A DNA stretch of 64,000 nucleotides from Candidatus Microthrix subdominans (GTDB lineage Bacteria > Actinomycetota > Acidimicrobiia > Acidimicrobiales > Microtrichaceae): positions 182,007 to 246,006 of the forward strand of contig JADJZA010000011.1 in the NCBI GenBank assembly GCA_016719385.1. Direction: 5' to 3'. The position numbers and the translations under genes are program-made. A model generated the notes under the pieces. That model was not told the DNA's origin. It was given only the letters and a program-made list of their open reading frames with translations, and made no database searches. Shown one piece after another: positions 1 through 10,220 of the stretch; within the stretch, counting starts at the first letter, position 1; every line of letters starts with the position of its first letter.

Positions 1-909
1 GTGTGCAAGGTGAAAGAGCCCCTGGAGCCCGAGTTTGAGTACCTGCGGCCCGGGCTGGCGCTGTTCACCTTCCTCCACTTGGCCGGTTACCCAGCGGTGG
101 CCGACGCGCTGATCGAGCGGGAGGTGACCTCGATCGCCTACGAAACCGTGCAGACCGCCTCCGGTGCCCTCCCGCTGCTCGCACCGATGAGCGAGGTGGC
201 CGGGCGCATGTCGGTGCAGGTGGGCGCCAACCTGCTGGAGCGGCACCACGGGGGTCGCGGCGTGCTGATGGGCGGCGTCCCCGGCGTTCGCCCGGCGCGG
301 GTGGCGGTCATCGGCGCCGGCAACGTCGGCTGGAACGCCGCTCGCACCGCAGCGGGCCTCGACGCCGACGTCGACCTGCTCGACAAGTCGGTGGACCGAC
401 TGCGCTGGGTGGATGAGATCCACAACGGACGGGTGCGGACGCTGACCGCCAACCGCGGCCAGGTGGAGCGCACGGCGGCCGAGGCGGACCTGCTGATCGG
501 CGCGGTGCTGGTGGCCGGGGGTAGGGCACCGGTGGTCGTGTCGGAGGAGATGGTGAAGACGATGAAGCCGGGAGCGGTCATCGTCGACATCGCTATCGAC
601 CAGGGCGGCTGCGTCGAGACGTCGCGGGAGACCACCCATGAGGACCCGGTGTTCGAGCGGCACGGCGTCCTTCACTACGCGGTTGGCAACATGCCCGGCG
701 CAGTGCCCCATACCTCCACCTACGCCCTCACCAACGTCACGCTGCCGTACCTGGCCGCCCTCGGACGGGACGGCGTCGCGCAGGCGACCGCCGCCGACCC
801 GGCGTTGGCGCTGGGCGTCAACACGGCGGCCGGCCACATGGTGAACCCGGTGGTCGCCGAGGCCCTGGGGCGGCCGTCGGTCGACCTGGTCGAGGCGCTG
901 GCTGGCTGA
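1..909 (+). CDS. ald: Alanine dehydrogenase, 5'-truncated by the window edge
   Basis: NAD-dependent alanine dehydrogenase interconverts L-alanine and pyruvate plus ammonia. The visible 302 residues begin at the conserved KVKEP segment, which in the usual ~370-residue enzyme lies near residue 72. The true start is therefore outside the window, and the GTG at base 1 is an internal codon. A Rossmann dinucleotide-binding segment ([12 protein letters not shown], about residues 103-114) and the typical C-terminal [15 protein letters not shown] stretch are present. The gene converges on argC, with a hairpin between them. Confidence 0.93.
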   Translation: MCKVKEPLEPEFEYLRPGLALFTFLHLAGYPAVADALIEREVTSIAYETVQTASGALPLLAPMSEVAGRMSVQVGANLLERHHGGRGVLMGGVPGVRPARVAVIGAGNVGWNAARTAAGLDADVDLLDKSVDRLRWVDEIHNGRVRTLTANRGQVERTAAEADLLIGAVLVAGGRAPVVVSEEMVKTMKPGAVIVDIAIDQGGCVETSRETTHEDPVFERHGVLHYAVGNMPGAVPHTSTYALTNVTLPYLAALGRDGVAQATAADPALALGVNTAAGHMVNPVVAEALGRPSVDLVEALAG

Positions 910-1003
910 GCGTTCCCAAACGGACGCATCGCTCTGCCGGACAGGTCACGCCGGGGGTCGGGTTGCTCGGAGGGTCGAGTTGCTCCGAGCGTCGGCTCAG
1001 CCC

Positions 1004-1022
1004 TGAGGCTGGATCAGCCTCA
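1004..1022. terminator. Hairpin between convergent ald and argC
   Basis: A perfect 8-bp inverted repeat (TGAGGCTG, 3-nt loop, CAGCCTCA) overlaps the argC stop codon at the convergent ald/argC junction. There is no T-run on either side, so termination is inferred from the position and the stem only. The rest of 910-1003 shows nothing recognisable. Confidence 0.4.
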
Positions 1023-2129
1023 AGGCATGAGGCCGGCGACGGGCAGCCCGGCGGTCTCTGGCAGGCCCAGCATGACGTTGGCGTTCTGGATCGCCTGGCC
1101 CGAGGCGCCCTTGACCAGGTTGTCGATCGCCGAGATGGTGAGGAGCCATCCGGTGCGGGGATCGACCCGGGCGGTGAGGTGCACCGTGTTGGCGCCGAGG
1201 GTGGCCTTGGTCGACGGGCTGGCCTCGGAGACGACGACGAACGGCTCGGATCCATAGGCGTCGGCCAGGACGCCCAAAGCGTCGTCGGTGGTCATCTCGC
1301 CGCTGGGGCGGGCGTAGCTGGTGGCGAGGATCCCTCGGTTCATCGGTGCCAGGTGCGGGGTGAACAGCACCTGCGCCTCGGTCATCAGTTCGATCTCGGC
1401 GGTGTGGCGATGATCGAGCAGGCCGTAGGCGGTGAAGTTCTCGTCGACGGTGCAAAAGGTGGTGTTGGGCTTGGGTGGCCGCCCTGCGCCTGACACACCG
1501 GAGGCGGCGTCGACGATGATCCCCGACGTCTCGATCAGCCCGGCCCGCATGAACGGCACCAGCGCCAGCGACGGCCCGGTGGGATAGCACCCCGGATTGG
1601 CGACCAACGCTGCGCCGGCGACGTCGTCCCGGCACAGCTCGGTCAGCCCGAAGACGGCGGCATCGAGCAGCTCGGGGGCGGTGTGCTCCTCGCCGTACCA
1701 CCGCTGGTAGGTGGCGGCGTCGGGCAAACGGAAGTCGGCCCCGAGGTCGACCACCTTGCCGGCGCGGGGCAACAGCTCGCCCATCAGGCCCATCGATGCC
1801 CCGTGGGGCAGCCCGCAGAACACGAGGTCGACGTCGTCGACCAGATCGGGCTCGTAGGGGACGAAGGCCAGGTCGCCGTAGGCGGCGGCGAGGGAGGGGT
1901 AGAGCTCGGCCACCCCGGAGCCGGCCTGGGAGGCGCCGGTGGCGAAGGCCACCTCGAGGTGGGGATGGCCGGCCAGGAGGCGCATCAGCTCGGCGCCGGT
2001 GTAGCCGGATGCCCCCACGATTCCCACCCGCAACGGCGCTGCGGGCGGGGATGCTGCGCCGCTTGACGGAGCGGGGCCGGGTGACGCTGGGGGAGTCGAG
2101 GTGGGGCTGGACGGGGCGGCGGTCTCCAT
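1020..2129 (-). CDS. argC: N-acetyl-gamma-glutamyl-phosphate reductase
   Basis: ArgC carries out the NADPH-dependent reduction of N-acetylglutamyl-5-phosphate to the semialdehyde, the third step of arginine synthesis. The 369-residue protein has the Rossmann start VGIVGASGYTGAELMRLL and the catalytic cysteine in NPGCYPTG. About 33 Ser/Pro-rich residues precede the Rossmann fold. The ATG at 2129 is kept because a TAGGGT -10 lies only 6 nt upstream, which predicts a leaderless message. The gene is divergent from argB, whereas in many actinobacteria argC is the first gene of argCJBDFR. Repression by ArgR through the shared box at 2155-2175 is likely. Confidence 0.95.
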   Translation of the reverse strand: METAAPSSPTSTPPASPGPAPSSGAASPPAAPLRVGIVGASGYTGAELMRLLAGHPHLEVAFATGASQAGSGVAELYPSLAAAYGDLAFVPYEPDLVDDVDLVFCGLPHGASMGLMGELLPRAGKVVDLGADFRLPDAATYQRWYGEEHTAPELLDAAVFGLTELCRDDVAGAALVANPGCYPTGPSLALVPFMRAGLIETSGIIVDAASGVSGAGRPPKPNTTFCTVDENFTAYGLLDHRHTAEIELMTEAQVLFTPHLAPMNRGILATSYARPSGEMTTDDALGVLADAYGSEPFVVVSEASPSTKATLGANTVHLTARVDPRTGWLLTISAIDNLVKGASGQAIQNANVMLGLPETAGLPVAGLMP

Positions 2130-2135
2130 GGCCGA

Positions 2136-2197
2136 ACCCTACCAGGGGTACAATTTGTTGCAATTCATTGCACAAGTTCGCTGAAGACGGTTAGCCT
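2136..2197. promoter_or_regulatory. Divergent argC/argB promoters with a shared candidate ARG box
   Basis: An imperfect inverted repeat at 2155-2175 (TTGTTGCAAT, 2 nt, ATTGCACAA) resembles an ArgR operator. On the minus strand TTGCAA (2163-2158), a 16-nt spacer and TAGGGT (2141-2136) would drive argC. On the plus strand TTGCAC (2168-2173), a 17-nt spacer and TTAGCC (2191-2196) would drive argB. Both -35 elements lie inside the palindrome, and both -10 elements end 6-7 nt before their start codons, so both transcripts should be leaderless. The argR gene is in the same cluster. The promoter elements are seen in the sequence; ArgR binding is inference. Confidence 0.6.
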
Positions 2198-2203
2198 GCC
2201 CCG

Positions 2204-3187
2204 ATGAACGATCCTGGGCCGTCCAACGTCGACCCACCGCATCAGGACCTCTCGAACCGCGATCCATCGAACCCTGGATCCTCCTCGGAGGGCGCAGCCG
2301 AGCCCGACACGGTCAGCGAGACGGTGATCGATGCGCTCGGCGGGTTTCGGCGCGACGTGGACGTGCTGTTGCAGGCCCTGCCGTACATCCAGCGGTTTCG
2401 AGGGGCCACCGTCGTCGTGAAGTTCGGCGGCCATGCCATGGTCGACGAGGCGCTGTCGGCCGAGTTCGCCCGCGACATCGTCCTGATGCACCAGGTTGGC
2501 CTCAAGCCGGTGGTCGTGCACGGTGGGGGCCCCCAGATCGGGGCCTGGCTCGACCGCCTGGGCCTGACGTCCACCTTTGTCGGGGGGCGTCGGGTGACCG
2601 ATGCCGATACCCTCGAGGTGGCATCGATGGTGCTTGTGGGCAAGGTCAACCACGGGCTGGTCGCTGCGATCAACGCCCACCACCCGGTGGCGGTTGGCCT
2701 GTCCGGCTCGGCCGCCCAGCTCCTCGAGGTGACCCCGGCGGCCGCCGAACTCGGCTTCGTCGGGCAGGTCACCAGCGTGCGGCCCGAGCTGATCAGGCGC
2801 CTGCTCGACGAGGAACTCGTTCCGGTGATCTCGACCATCGGCACCTTCGGCGGGCAGAGCTACAACATCAACGCCGACGACGTCGCCGCCGCGGTCGCCG
2901 AGGCGCTCGGCGCCGAGAAGCTGATCTTCCTCACCGACGTCCCCGGCGTAATGATCGACCAGACCGACCCGGACAGCCTGGTGGCCGCTCTGACGGCGGG
3001 GCGGGCTCGCGCCATGATCGGCGACGGCACGATCGGCGGGGGCATGGTGCCCAAGATCGAGGGGTGCCTGCGAGCGCTCGACGGCGGGGTGGGCAGCGTC
3101 CACCTGGTCGATGGCCGCCAGCCCCACGTGCTGTTGCTCGAGCTGCTCACCGACGCCGGCGTCGGAACGATGCTGACCCGAACCTGA
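2204..3187 (+). CDS. argB: Acetylglutamate kinase
   Basis: ArgB phosphorylates N-acetylglutamate and is the usual feedback-controlled step of the pathway. The 327-residue amino-acid-kinase protein has the phosphate loop VVKFGGHAM (about residues 67-75), VVVHGGGPQIG (about 101-111) and the C-terminal GGGMVPKIEGC segment. The first ~55 residues are a low-complexity D/P/S-rich extension that is not part of the usual fold. The ATG at 2204 sits 7 nt after a candidate -10, which suggests a leaderless start. It heads argB-argD-argF-argR. Confidence 0.95.
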   Translation: MNDPGPSNVDPPHQDLSNRDPSNPGSSSEGAAEPDTVSETVIDALGGFRRDVDVLLQALPYIQRFRGATVVVKFGGHAMVDEALSAEFARDIVLMHQVGLKPVVVHGGGPQIGAWLDRLGLTSTFVGGRRVTDADTLEVASMVLVGKVNHGLVAAINAHHPVAVGLSGSAAQLLEVTPAAAELGFVGQVTSVRPELIRRLLDEELVPVISTIGTFGGQSYNINADDVAAAVAEALGAEKLIFLTDVPGVMIDQTDPDSLVAALTAGRARAMIGDGTIGGGMVPKIEGCLRALDGGVGSVHLVDGRQPHVLLLELLTDAGVGTMLTRT

Positions 3188-3202
3188 ACCCGATCCTGGA
3201 GG

Positions 3203-3247
3203 GGTGTGGAGGTGTGCCGGTGAATTTCACCGGCACACCTCCACACC
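3203..3247. repeat. Perfect 22-bp inverted repeat between argB and argD
   Basis: Bases 3203-3224 and 3226-3247 are exact reverse complements around a single T. This would form a very stable RNA hairpin 15 nt after the argB stop. No T-run follows; a 13-bp tandem array does. It may act as an attenuator, a partial terminator or an mRNA-stability element. Confidence 0.85.
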
Positions 3248-3325
3248 TTCCGTCCACACCTTCCGTCCACACCTTCCGTCCACACCTTCCGTCCACGCCT
3301 TCCGTCCACGCCTTCCGTCCACACC
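3248..3325 (+). repeat. Six tandem copies of a 13-bp unit
   Basis: Six contiguous copies of TTCCGTCCAC(A/G)CC run from 3248 to 3325; only position 11 varies. The unit resembles the right arm of the adjacent hairpin (CCACACC), so the array may have grown from it. It is intergenic, 33 bp before argD, and does not code for anything plausible. Confidence 0.9.
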
Positions 3326-3358
3326 GTTGATCCGTCAATCGTCTCGCCTGGAGCGAAC

Positions 3359-4579
3359 ATGACCACCACACACAACCCAGATCCGCACAGCACCGCCATG
3401 GGGGCACCCGAAGGCATGGAGCGCTGCCCGATCATGCCCACCTACGCAGCGCCGTCGATCCAGTTCGTCGAAGGGGCAGGCAGCTGGCTGACCGACCGGG
3501 AGGGCAAGCGCTACCTCGACCTGTTGTCCGGCCTGGCGGTCACATCGTTGGGTCACGCCCACCCGGCGGTGGCCGAGGCGGTGGCGGCCCAGGCCCAGCG
3601 GCTGGTGCACACCTCCAACCTGTACGCCACCGAGCACGCCGCCCCGGTGGCCCAGACGCTCGACCGGTTGCTCGGTGGAGGCGGTCAGGTGTTCTTCGCC
3701 AACAGCGGGGCCGAGGCCAACGAGTGCGCGATGAAGCTGGCCCGCAAGTGGGCCGGGCACGGCCGCTACGTCGTCGTTAGCGCCTACGGGTCGTTCCACG
3801 GCCGCACGATGGCCACCCTGGCCGCCACCGGCCAGCCGGCCAAGCACGAACCGTTTGCCCCGATGCCCGAGGGTTACCGGCACGTGGCGTGGGCCGACCT
3901 GGCCCACCTGGAGTCGGCGATCGACGAGACGGTCGCCGCCGTGATCATCGAGCCGATCCAGGGGGAGGGAGGGGTTCACCCCGCCGAGACCCAGTACCTG
4001 GCGGGCATCCGCCGGCTGTGCGACGAGCGCAACCTGTTGATGATCCTCGACGAGGTGCAGACCGGGCTGGGGCGCACCGGCGAGTGGTTCGGGTTTCAGC
4101 ACGCCGGGGTGGCCCCCGACGTGGTGACCATCGCCAAGGCGTTGGGCAACGGCGTGCCGATCTCGGCCTGTTGGGCGCGGGCGGAGGTGGCCGCCGCTTT
4201 TCGGCCCGGCGACCACGGCTCGACCTTTGGGGGCAACCCGCTGTGTACCGCCGCCGCACGGGCCACGCTCGAGGTGATGGAGGACGAGGACGTACCCGCC
4301 CGCGCCGCTCGGGCCGGTGCGCTGCTGCGGGGCGGCTTGTCTGCGCTGGCGGGCGTGGCCGAGGTGCGAGGAGCCGGGCTGTTGCTGGCGGCGGAACTGG
4401 ACGGCATCGACGCCGGCCCCGTGGCCGCCGACCTCCTCGTCGCCGGCGTGATCGTCAACGCGGTGACGCCGACCGCGCTCCGCCTGGCCCCCAGCCTGTT
4501 GATCTCCGACGAGGAGATCGAGGAAGCGACCGACCGGATCGGTGCCGTGCTCGACGCCCATCGCGCCGGGGGTGACTGA
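3359..4579 (+). CDS. argD: Acetylornithine aminotransferase
   Basis: This PLP-dependent transaminase converts N-acetylglutamate semialdehyde to N-acetylornithine. The 406-residue class-III aminotransferase has FFANSGAEANECAMKLAR (cofactor phosphate region), the ILDEVQTGLGRTGEWF segment and the Schiff-base lysine in TIAKALGNGVP. The ATG at 3359 follows the repeat region. About 27 variable residues precede the conserved MPTYAAP region. It lies between argB and argF in an arginine operon. Confidence 0.95.
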   Translation: MTTTHNPDPHSTAMGAPEGMERCPIMPTYAAPSIQFVEGAGSWLTDREGKRYLDLLSGLAVTSLGHAHPAVAEAVAAQAQRLVHTSNLYATEHAAPVAQTLDRLLGGGGQVFFANSGAEANECAMKLARKWAGHGRYVVVSAYGSFHGRTMATLAATGQPAKHEPFAPMPEGYRHVAWADLAHLESAIDETVAAVIIEPIQGEGGVHPAETQYLAGIRRLCDERNLLMILDEVQTGLGRTGEWFGFQHAGVAPDVVTIAKALGNGVPISACWARAEVAAAFRPGDHGSTFGGNPLCTAAARATLEVMEDEDVPARAARAGALLRGGLSALAGVAEVRGAGLLLAAELDGIDAGPVAADLLVAGVIVNAVTPTALRLAPSLLISDEEIEEATDRIGAVLDAHRAGGD

Positions 4580-4733
4580 TGCCCGCGCCCGGTGCCAGCA
4601 ACGGCATCGCCCCGACCCGACGCTCCGAACCGCACCGACCTACCAGTGCAACGCCCAACTGCATGATGCCGACCCACATGACGCCGACCCACACGACGAG
4701 TGCGCACATGAACCCGATCGAAGGACCCCTCAG

Positions 4734-5702
4734 ATGACTGCCCAGACCGACCGCCAGGTGCCGCACTTCCTGTCGATGGCCGATCTCTCGGCCGACGACC
4801 TGAGCGCTGTCCTCGAGCGCGCGGCCAACCCCGAACCGCCCCGAACACTGCTCGCTGGTCGGGGCGCCGGGCTGATCTTCGAAAAGCCGTCCGCCCGCAC
4901 CCGCAACTCCACCGAGATGGCGGTCGTGCAGCTCGGCGGGCATCCGGTGACGATCCGCCCGGACGAGATCGGCCTGGGCGAACGGGAGGCGATCTCGGAC
5001 GTGGCCCGGGTGCTGTCCCGCTACTTCGCCGTGCTCGGCGCCCGCACGTTCGCGCACCGCACCCTGACCGAGCTGGCCACCCACTCGCTCGTGCCCGTGA
5101 TCAACCTGCTCTCAGACGATGGCCACCCGATCCAGATCCTCGCCGACCTGCTCACGCTGCACGATGAGTTCGGCGACGTCGCCCCCCTCGAGATCGCCTG
5201 GGTGGGCGACGCCAACAACGTTGCCCGCTCGCTGGCCCGGGGCTCGGCGCTGGCCGGCTATTCGGTGCGGTTGTGCGGCCCGGCCGGATACCGCTTCGAC
5301 GATGCCGAGCTGGCCCGACTGGCCGAGGCGGGCGCCGACGTCACCGTCATCGACGATCCGATCGAGGCGGTCACCGGGGCCCACGCGGTGTACACCGACA
5401 CCTGGACATCGATGGGCCAGGAGGAGGAGGCGCACCGCCGCAGGGTAGCCTTCGAGGGCTACCAGGTGACCGAGGAGCTGTTGGAGGCGGCGCGAGACGA
5501 CGCCATCCTGTTGCACTGCCTGCCGGCGCATCGGGGCGAGGAGGTCACCGACGGCGCGCTCGACGGCCCCCGCAGCCGCGTCTTCGACCAGGCCGAAAAC
5601 CGCATGCACGCCGCCCGGGGCCTGATCTGGTGGCTGGTTGAACGCTGTGATGCTGCCCGGGCGGGCGGCGCGGCTCTGGAAGGTCGGCGCGACCGTGGCT
5701 GA
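4734..5702 (+). CDS. argF: Ornithine carbamoyltransferase
   Basis: ArgF makes citrulline from ornithine and carbamoyl phosphate. The ATG at 4734 gives 322 residues, the family's usual size; the frame is open further upstream, but that part is not conserved. Carbamoyl-phosphate motif SARTRNS (a variant of STRTR), HPIQILAD and the ornithine-site HCLPAHRGEEV are present. The 154-bp argD-argF gap contains a short direct repeat (CCGACCCACA/C, about 4671-4694) and no clear promoter. The stop overlaps the argR start. Confidence 0.95.
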   Translation: MTAQTDRQVPHFLSMADLSADDLSAVLERAANPEPPRTLLAGRGAGLIFEKPSARTRNSTEMAVVQLGGHPVTIRPDEIGLGEREAISDVARVLSRYFAVLGARTFAHRTLTELATHSLVPVINLLSDDGHPIQILADLLTLHDEFGDVAPLEIAWVGDANNVARSLARGSALAGYSVRLCGPAGYRFDDAELARLAEAGADVTVIDDPIEAVTGAHAVYTDTWTSMGQEEEAHRRRVAFEGYQVTEELLEAARDDAILLHCLPAHRGEEVTDGALDGPRSRVFDQAENRMHAARGLIWWLVERCDAARAGGAALEGRRDRG

Positions 5703-6243
5703 GGCCAGGCCGCTCTCCAAGCATCAGCGCCAACATCGGATCGCCGCGCTGCTCGGCGAGGTGCGGGTGACCAGCCAGGGCCGTCTGGCCGAGCTGCTCG
5801 CCGAGGAGGGCATTGCGGTCAACCCCTCGACGGTCAGCCGAGATCTCGAGGAGCTGGGCGCGGTCAAGGTGCGCATTCCCGGTGGGGAATCCGCCTACGT
5901 GATCGCCGAGCTTCCTCGCAACCAGGTGGCGCCCGCCGACCACCTGCGCCGGGTGTTGGGGGAGTGGGTGGTGGCGGTTGCCAACAGCGGCGAGCTGGTC
6001 GTGTTGTCCACCCCGCCCGGCTGCGCGCACGTGGTGGGTTCGGCGGTCGACCGTTCGGGCCTCGACGGGATCCTCGGCACCGTTGCGGGCGACGACACAC
6101 TGCTGGTGATCGCAGCCGAGGATCCGGGCGGCTCGGCGTTGGCCGGTTCGCTGGCGGAACTCGCCGGCCTGGACGTCGGGTGGAGCCGACCTGGCCCGGC
6201 GCCCGGTCCGGTGGGCTTCATCGCCCCGACGAACGAGCGATGA
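5695..6243 (+). CDS. argR: Arginine repressor
   Basis: ArgR is an arginine-responsive hexameric repressor of arginine genes. The 182-residue form from GTG 5695 has an N-terminal winged helix with PSTVSRDLEELGAVKVR, then the C-terminal oligomerisation/arginine-binding domain. GTG 5695 is chosen because GGAAGG lies about 11 nt upstream and it overlaps the argF stop; an ATG at 5650 is an in-frame alternative without a ribosome binding site. It probably regulates this cluster through the 2155-2175 palindrome. Its stop overlaps the next ATG (ATGA). Confidence 0.93.
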   Translation: MAEARPLSKHQRQHRIAALLGEVRVTSQGRLAELLAEEGIAVNPSTVSRDLEELGAVKVRIPGGESAYVIAELPRNQVAPADHLRRVLGEWVVAVANSGELVVLSTPPGCAHVVGSAVDRSGLDGILGTVAGDDTLLVIAAEDPGGSALAGSLAELAGLDVGWSRPGPAPGPVGFIAPTNER

Positions 6244-6935
6244 CCGACGCGGAGCCCGGGCCGGCCGATCCCGGGAGCGAACCTGTTGCCGATCTTGAGC
6301 TGTTCCGTCCGAACGGGGTGGTGCGCCCCGCCTGGTTGGCCGGATGGCGCGAGCACATCGATCTCCCCAAGTTGGGCGCTTACCGGCTTGTCGCCAAGCT
6401 GGATACCGGTGCCAGGACGTCGTCGCTGCACGCCCGGGAACTCCATCGCAACTCCGATCGATTGGGCCGCACCTGGCTGACGATGGAGCTGCTCGCCCCC
6501 GAGGAGGACGCCGGCGCCGACCCCCGCCCTCGCGGCCGGGATGCAACGGCCGATCCCGATGGCGACCCGTCCCCGGATCCCACCGACGCCGGCCGACGGC
6601 AGCAACCGCCCCAGGCCGCCGGGGCCCCGTCCGGGAACACCTCGGCGGAGGATCGGGACCTGGTCGTCCCGCCGGGCCCGGTGCGGGCGCGCTGGGTGGC
6701 CGACCGGGTGATCCGGTCCTCTAACGGTGTCGAGGAGCTGCGCCCGGTAATCCGCACGACCGTCGCCCTTGGAGGCCATCGCTGGGTATGCGAGATGACG
6801 CTGGCCGAGCGCGGCTCGATGGGTCACCCGGTGCTGCTTGGCCGCACGGCCATCCGGCGCCGCTTTCTGGTGCACCCGGGCCGCAGCTTCCTGACCGACA
6901 CCGGGTCGATCATCGCTGGGGCCGGAGGGGTGTGA
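6240..6935 (+). CDS. rimB: RimB-type retropepsin-like protease (ATP-dependent zinc protease family)
   Basis: The 231-residue protein matches the family annotated as ATP-dependent zinc protease / RimB. The N-terminal LPKLGAYRLVAKLDTGARTS includes a DTGA aspartic-protease-like signature (about residue 56), and the C-terminal MGHPVLLGRTAIRRRFLVHP is diagnostic. A ~70-residue polar insert (about residues 95-150) separates the halves. In other bacteria this family sits beside rimK and an aspartoacylase-like gene and is linked to glutamate tagging of ribosomal protein S6. Here those partners are 2.3-4 kb downstream, beyond argG. The ATG overlaps the argR stop. The function of this copy is inferred. 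Confidence 0.8.
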   Translation: MTDAEPGPADPGSEPVADLELFRPNGVVRPAWLAGWREHIDLPKLGAYRLVAKLDTGARTSSLHARELHRNSDRLGRTWLTMELLAPEEDAGADPRPRGRDATADPDGDPSPDPTDAGRRQQPPQAAGAPSGNTSAEDRDLVVPPGPVRARWVADRVIRSSNGVEELRPVIRTTVALGGHRWVCEMTLAERGSMGHPVLLGRTAIRRRFLVHPGRSFLTDTGSIIAGAGGV

Positions 6936-6937
6936 GC

Positions 6938-7177
6938 CAACTCGGGAGCCCGATGCGCGCTCTGGCGTACGTCTCGACTCCCCGGTTCGGGGCTCACCGG
7001 CAACTCGGGAGCCCGATGCGCGCTCTGGCGTACGTCTCGACTCCCCGGTTCGGGGCTCACCGGCAACTCGGGAGCCCGATGCGCGCTCTGGCGTACGTCT
7101 CGACTCCCCGGTTCGGGGCTCACCGGCAACTCGGGAGCCCGATGCGCGCTCTGGCGTACGTCTCGACTCCCGAGTTG
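6938..7177. repeat. 63-bp tandem repeat, four copies, bounded by 11-bp inverted repeats
   Basis: Three identical 63-bp copies (6938-7000, 7001-7063, 7064-7126) are followed by a fourth that keeps the first ~43 bp and then ends in CTCCCGAGTTG (7167-7177). That ending is the reverse complement of the CAACTCGGGAG that begins each unit, so the whole 240-bp block is flanked by perfect 11-bp inverted repeats. It lies between convergent rimB and argG. The unit is 21 codons long, so several frames stay open across it, but they are not credible genes. Confidence 0.92.
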
Positions 7178-7194
7178 CGGTTCTGGTTCGTGCT

Positions 7195-7218
7195 GGTTGC
7201 GGTTGCGGTTGCGGTTGC
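7195..7218 (+). repeat. Four GGTTGC hexamers
   Basis: Four exact tandem copies of GGTTGC lie between the 63-bp array and the argG stop. This completes the repeat-filled convergent gap at 6936-7242, which otherwise holds no gene. Confidence 0.85.
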
Positions 7219-7242
7219 AGTTGGTGTTGCGGTCGTGACCGG

Positions 7243-9203
<1,961 letters not shown>

Positions 9204-9291
9204 GTCGGCACCGTAGTTGGAACCGATAGGGTGCGCCGGGGCCCCACGATCTGGGGTGTGTCCCGCCCGTCAACGTGTTCAAGGCTCGTGT

Positions 9292-10203
9292 ATGAAGATC
9301 GCCATCCTGTCGAGAAACTCCAACCTGTACTCGACGAACCGGCTGCGCGAGGCGGCGGTGGAGCGCGGCCACGACGCCAGGGTGGTCGACTACCTGCGCT
9401 GTTACATGAACATCACCGCCCATCGACCCCAGATCATCTATCAGGGGTCCGAGCTGGAGGGATTCGACGCCATCGTGCCCCGCATCGGGGCGAGCCACAC
9501 GTTCTACGGCACGGCGGTTGTACGGCAGTTCGAGATGATGAAGGTGTTTTCGGTCAACGGCAGCCAGGCGATCAGCCGCAGCCGGGACAAGCTGCGGTCG
9601 CTGCAGCTGCTCAGCCAGGGTGGTATCGGGCTGCCGGTGACCGGCTTTGCCCACTCGACCAAGGACATCGACGGCCTGCTGGAGACGGTCGGCGGCGCAC
9701 CGGTGGTCGTCAAGCTGCTCGAGGGTACCCAGGGCATGGGCGTGGTCCTGGCCGAGACCAAGAAGGCGGCCGAGTCGGTCATCGGGGCGTTCCGCCAGCT
9801 CGACGCCAACATCCTGGTCCAGGAGTACATCAAGGAGGCCAAGGGGGCCGACATCCGTGCCTTGGTGGTCGGCGGCCGGGTGATCGCCTCGATGCGCCGA
9901 CAGGGGCCGCCGGGGGAGTTCAGATCCAACCTGCACCGGGGTGGCTCGGCCGAGGTGATCAAGCTGACGCCGGAGGAGCGATCGACCGCGTCGCGGGCCG
10001 CCAAGATCACCGGCCTGGCCGTCGCCGGCGTCGACCTGTTGCGGTCCAACCACGGCCCGGTGGTGATGGAGGTCAACTCGTCGCCGGGCCTGGAGGGCAT
10101 CGAAAAGGCGACCAGCATCGACGTGGCGGGCAAGATCATCGCCTACATCGAGAAGAACCAGCCGGCGGCCGCCACCAAGCGACCCCGTCGCTCGACGACC
10201 TGA
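9292..10203 (+). CDS. rimK: RimK-family alpha-L-glutamate ligase
   Basis: RimK is an ATP-grasp ligase that adds glutamates to the C-terminus of ribosomal protein S6 in E. coli and can make poly-alpha-glutamate. From ATG 9292 the protein has 303 residues and resembles true RimK throughout: [22 protein letters not shown], then the ATP-grasp core [32 protein letters not shown] and the metal site [14 protein letters not shown]. The open frame upstream of 9292 is not conserved. It resembles RimK rather than LysX/ArgX. The next gene is 17 nt downstream. Confidence 0.93.
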   Translation: MKIAILSRNSNLYSTNRLREAAVERGHDARVVDYLRCYMNITAHRPQIIYQGSELEGFDAIVPRIGASHTFYGTAVVRQFEMMKVFSVNGSQAISRSRDKLRSLQLLSQGGIGLPVTGFAHSTKDIDGLLETVGGAPVVVKLLEGTQGMGVVLAETKKAAESVIGAFRQLDANILVQEYIKEAKGADIRALVVGGRVIASMRRQGPPGEFRSNLHRGGSAEVIKLTPEERSTASRAAKITGLAVAGVDLLRSNHGPVVMEVNSSPGLEGIEKATSIDVAGKIIAYIEKNQPAAATKRPRRSTT

Positions 10204-10220
10204 GCGATCGGACCACGGCG

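Noticed and set aside
6938..7177. CRISPR array
   Set aside because: The 63-bp units are directly abutting with no spacers, there are only four, and no cas genes are present.
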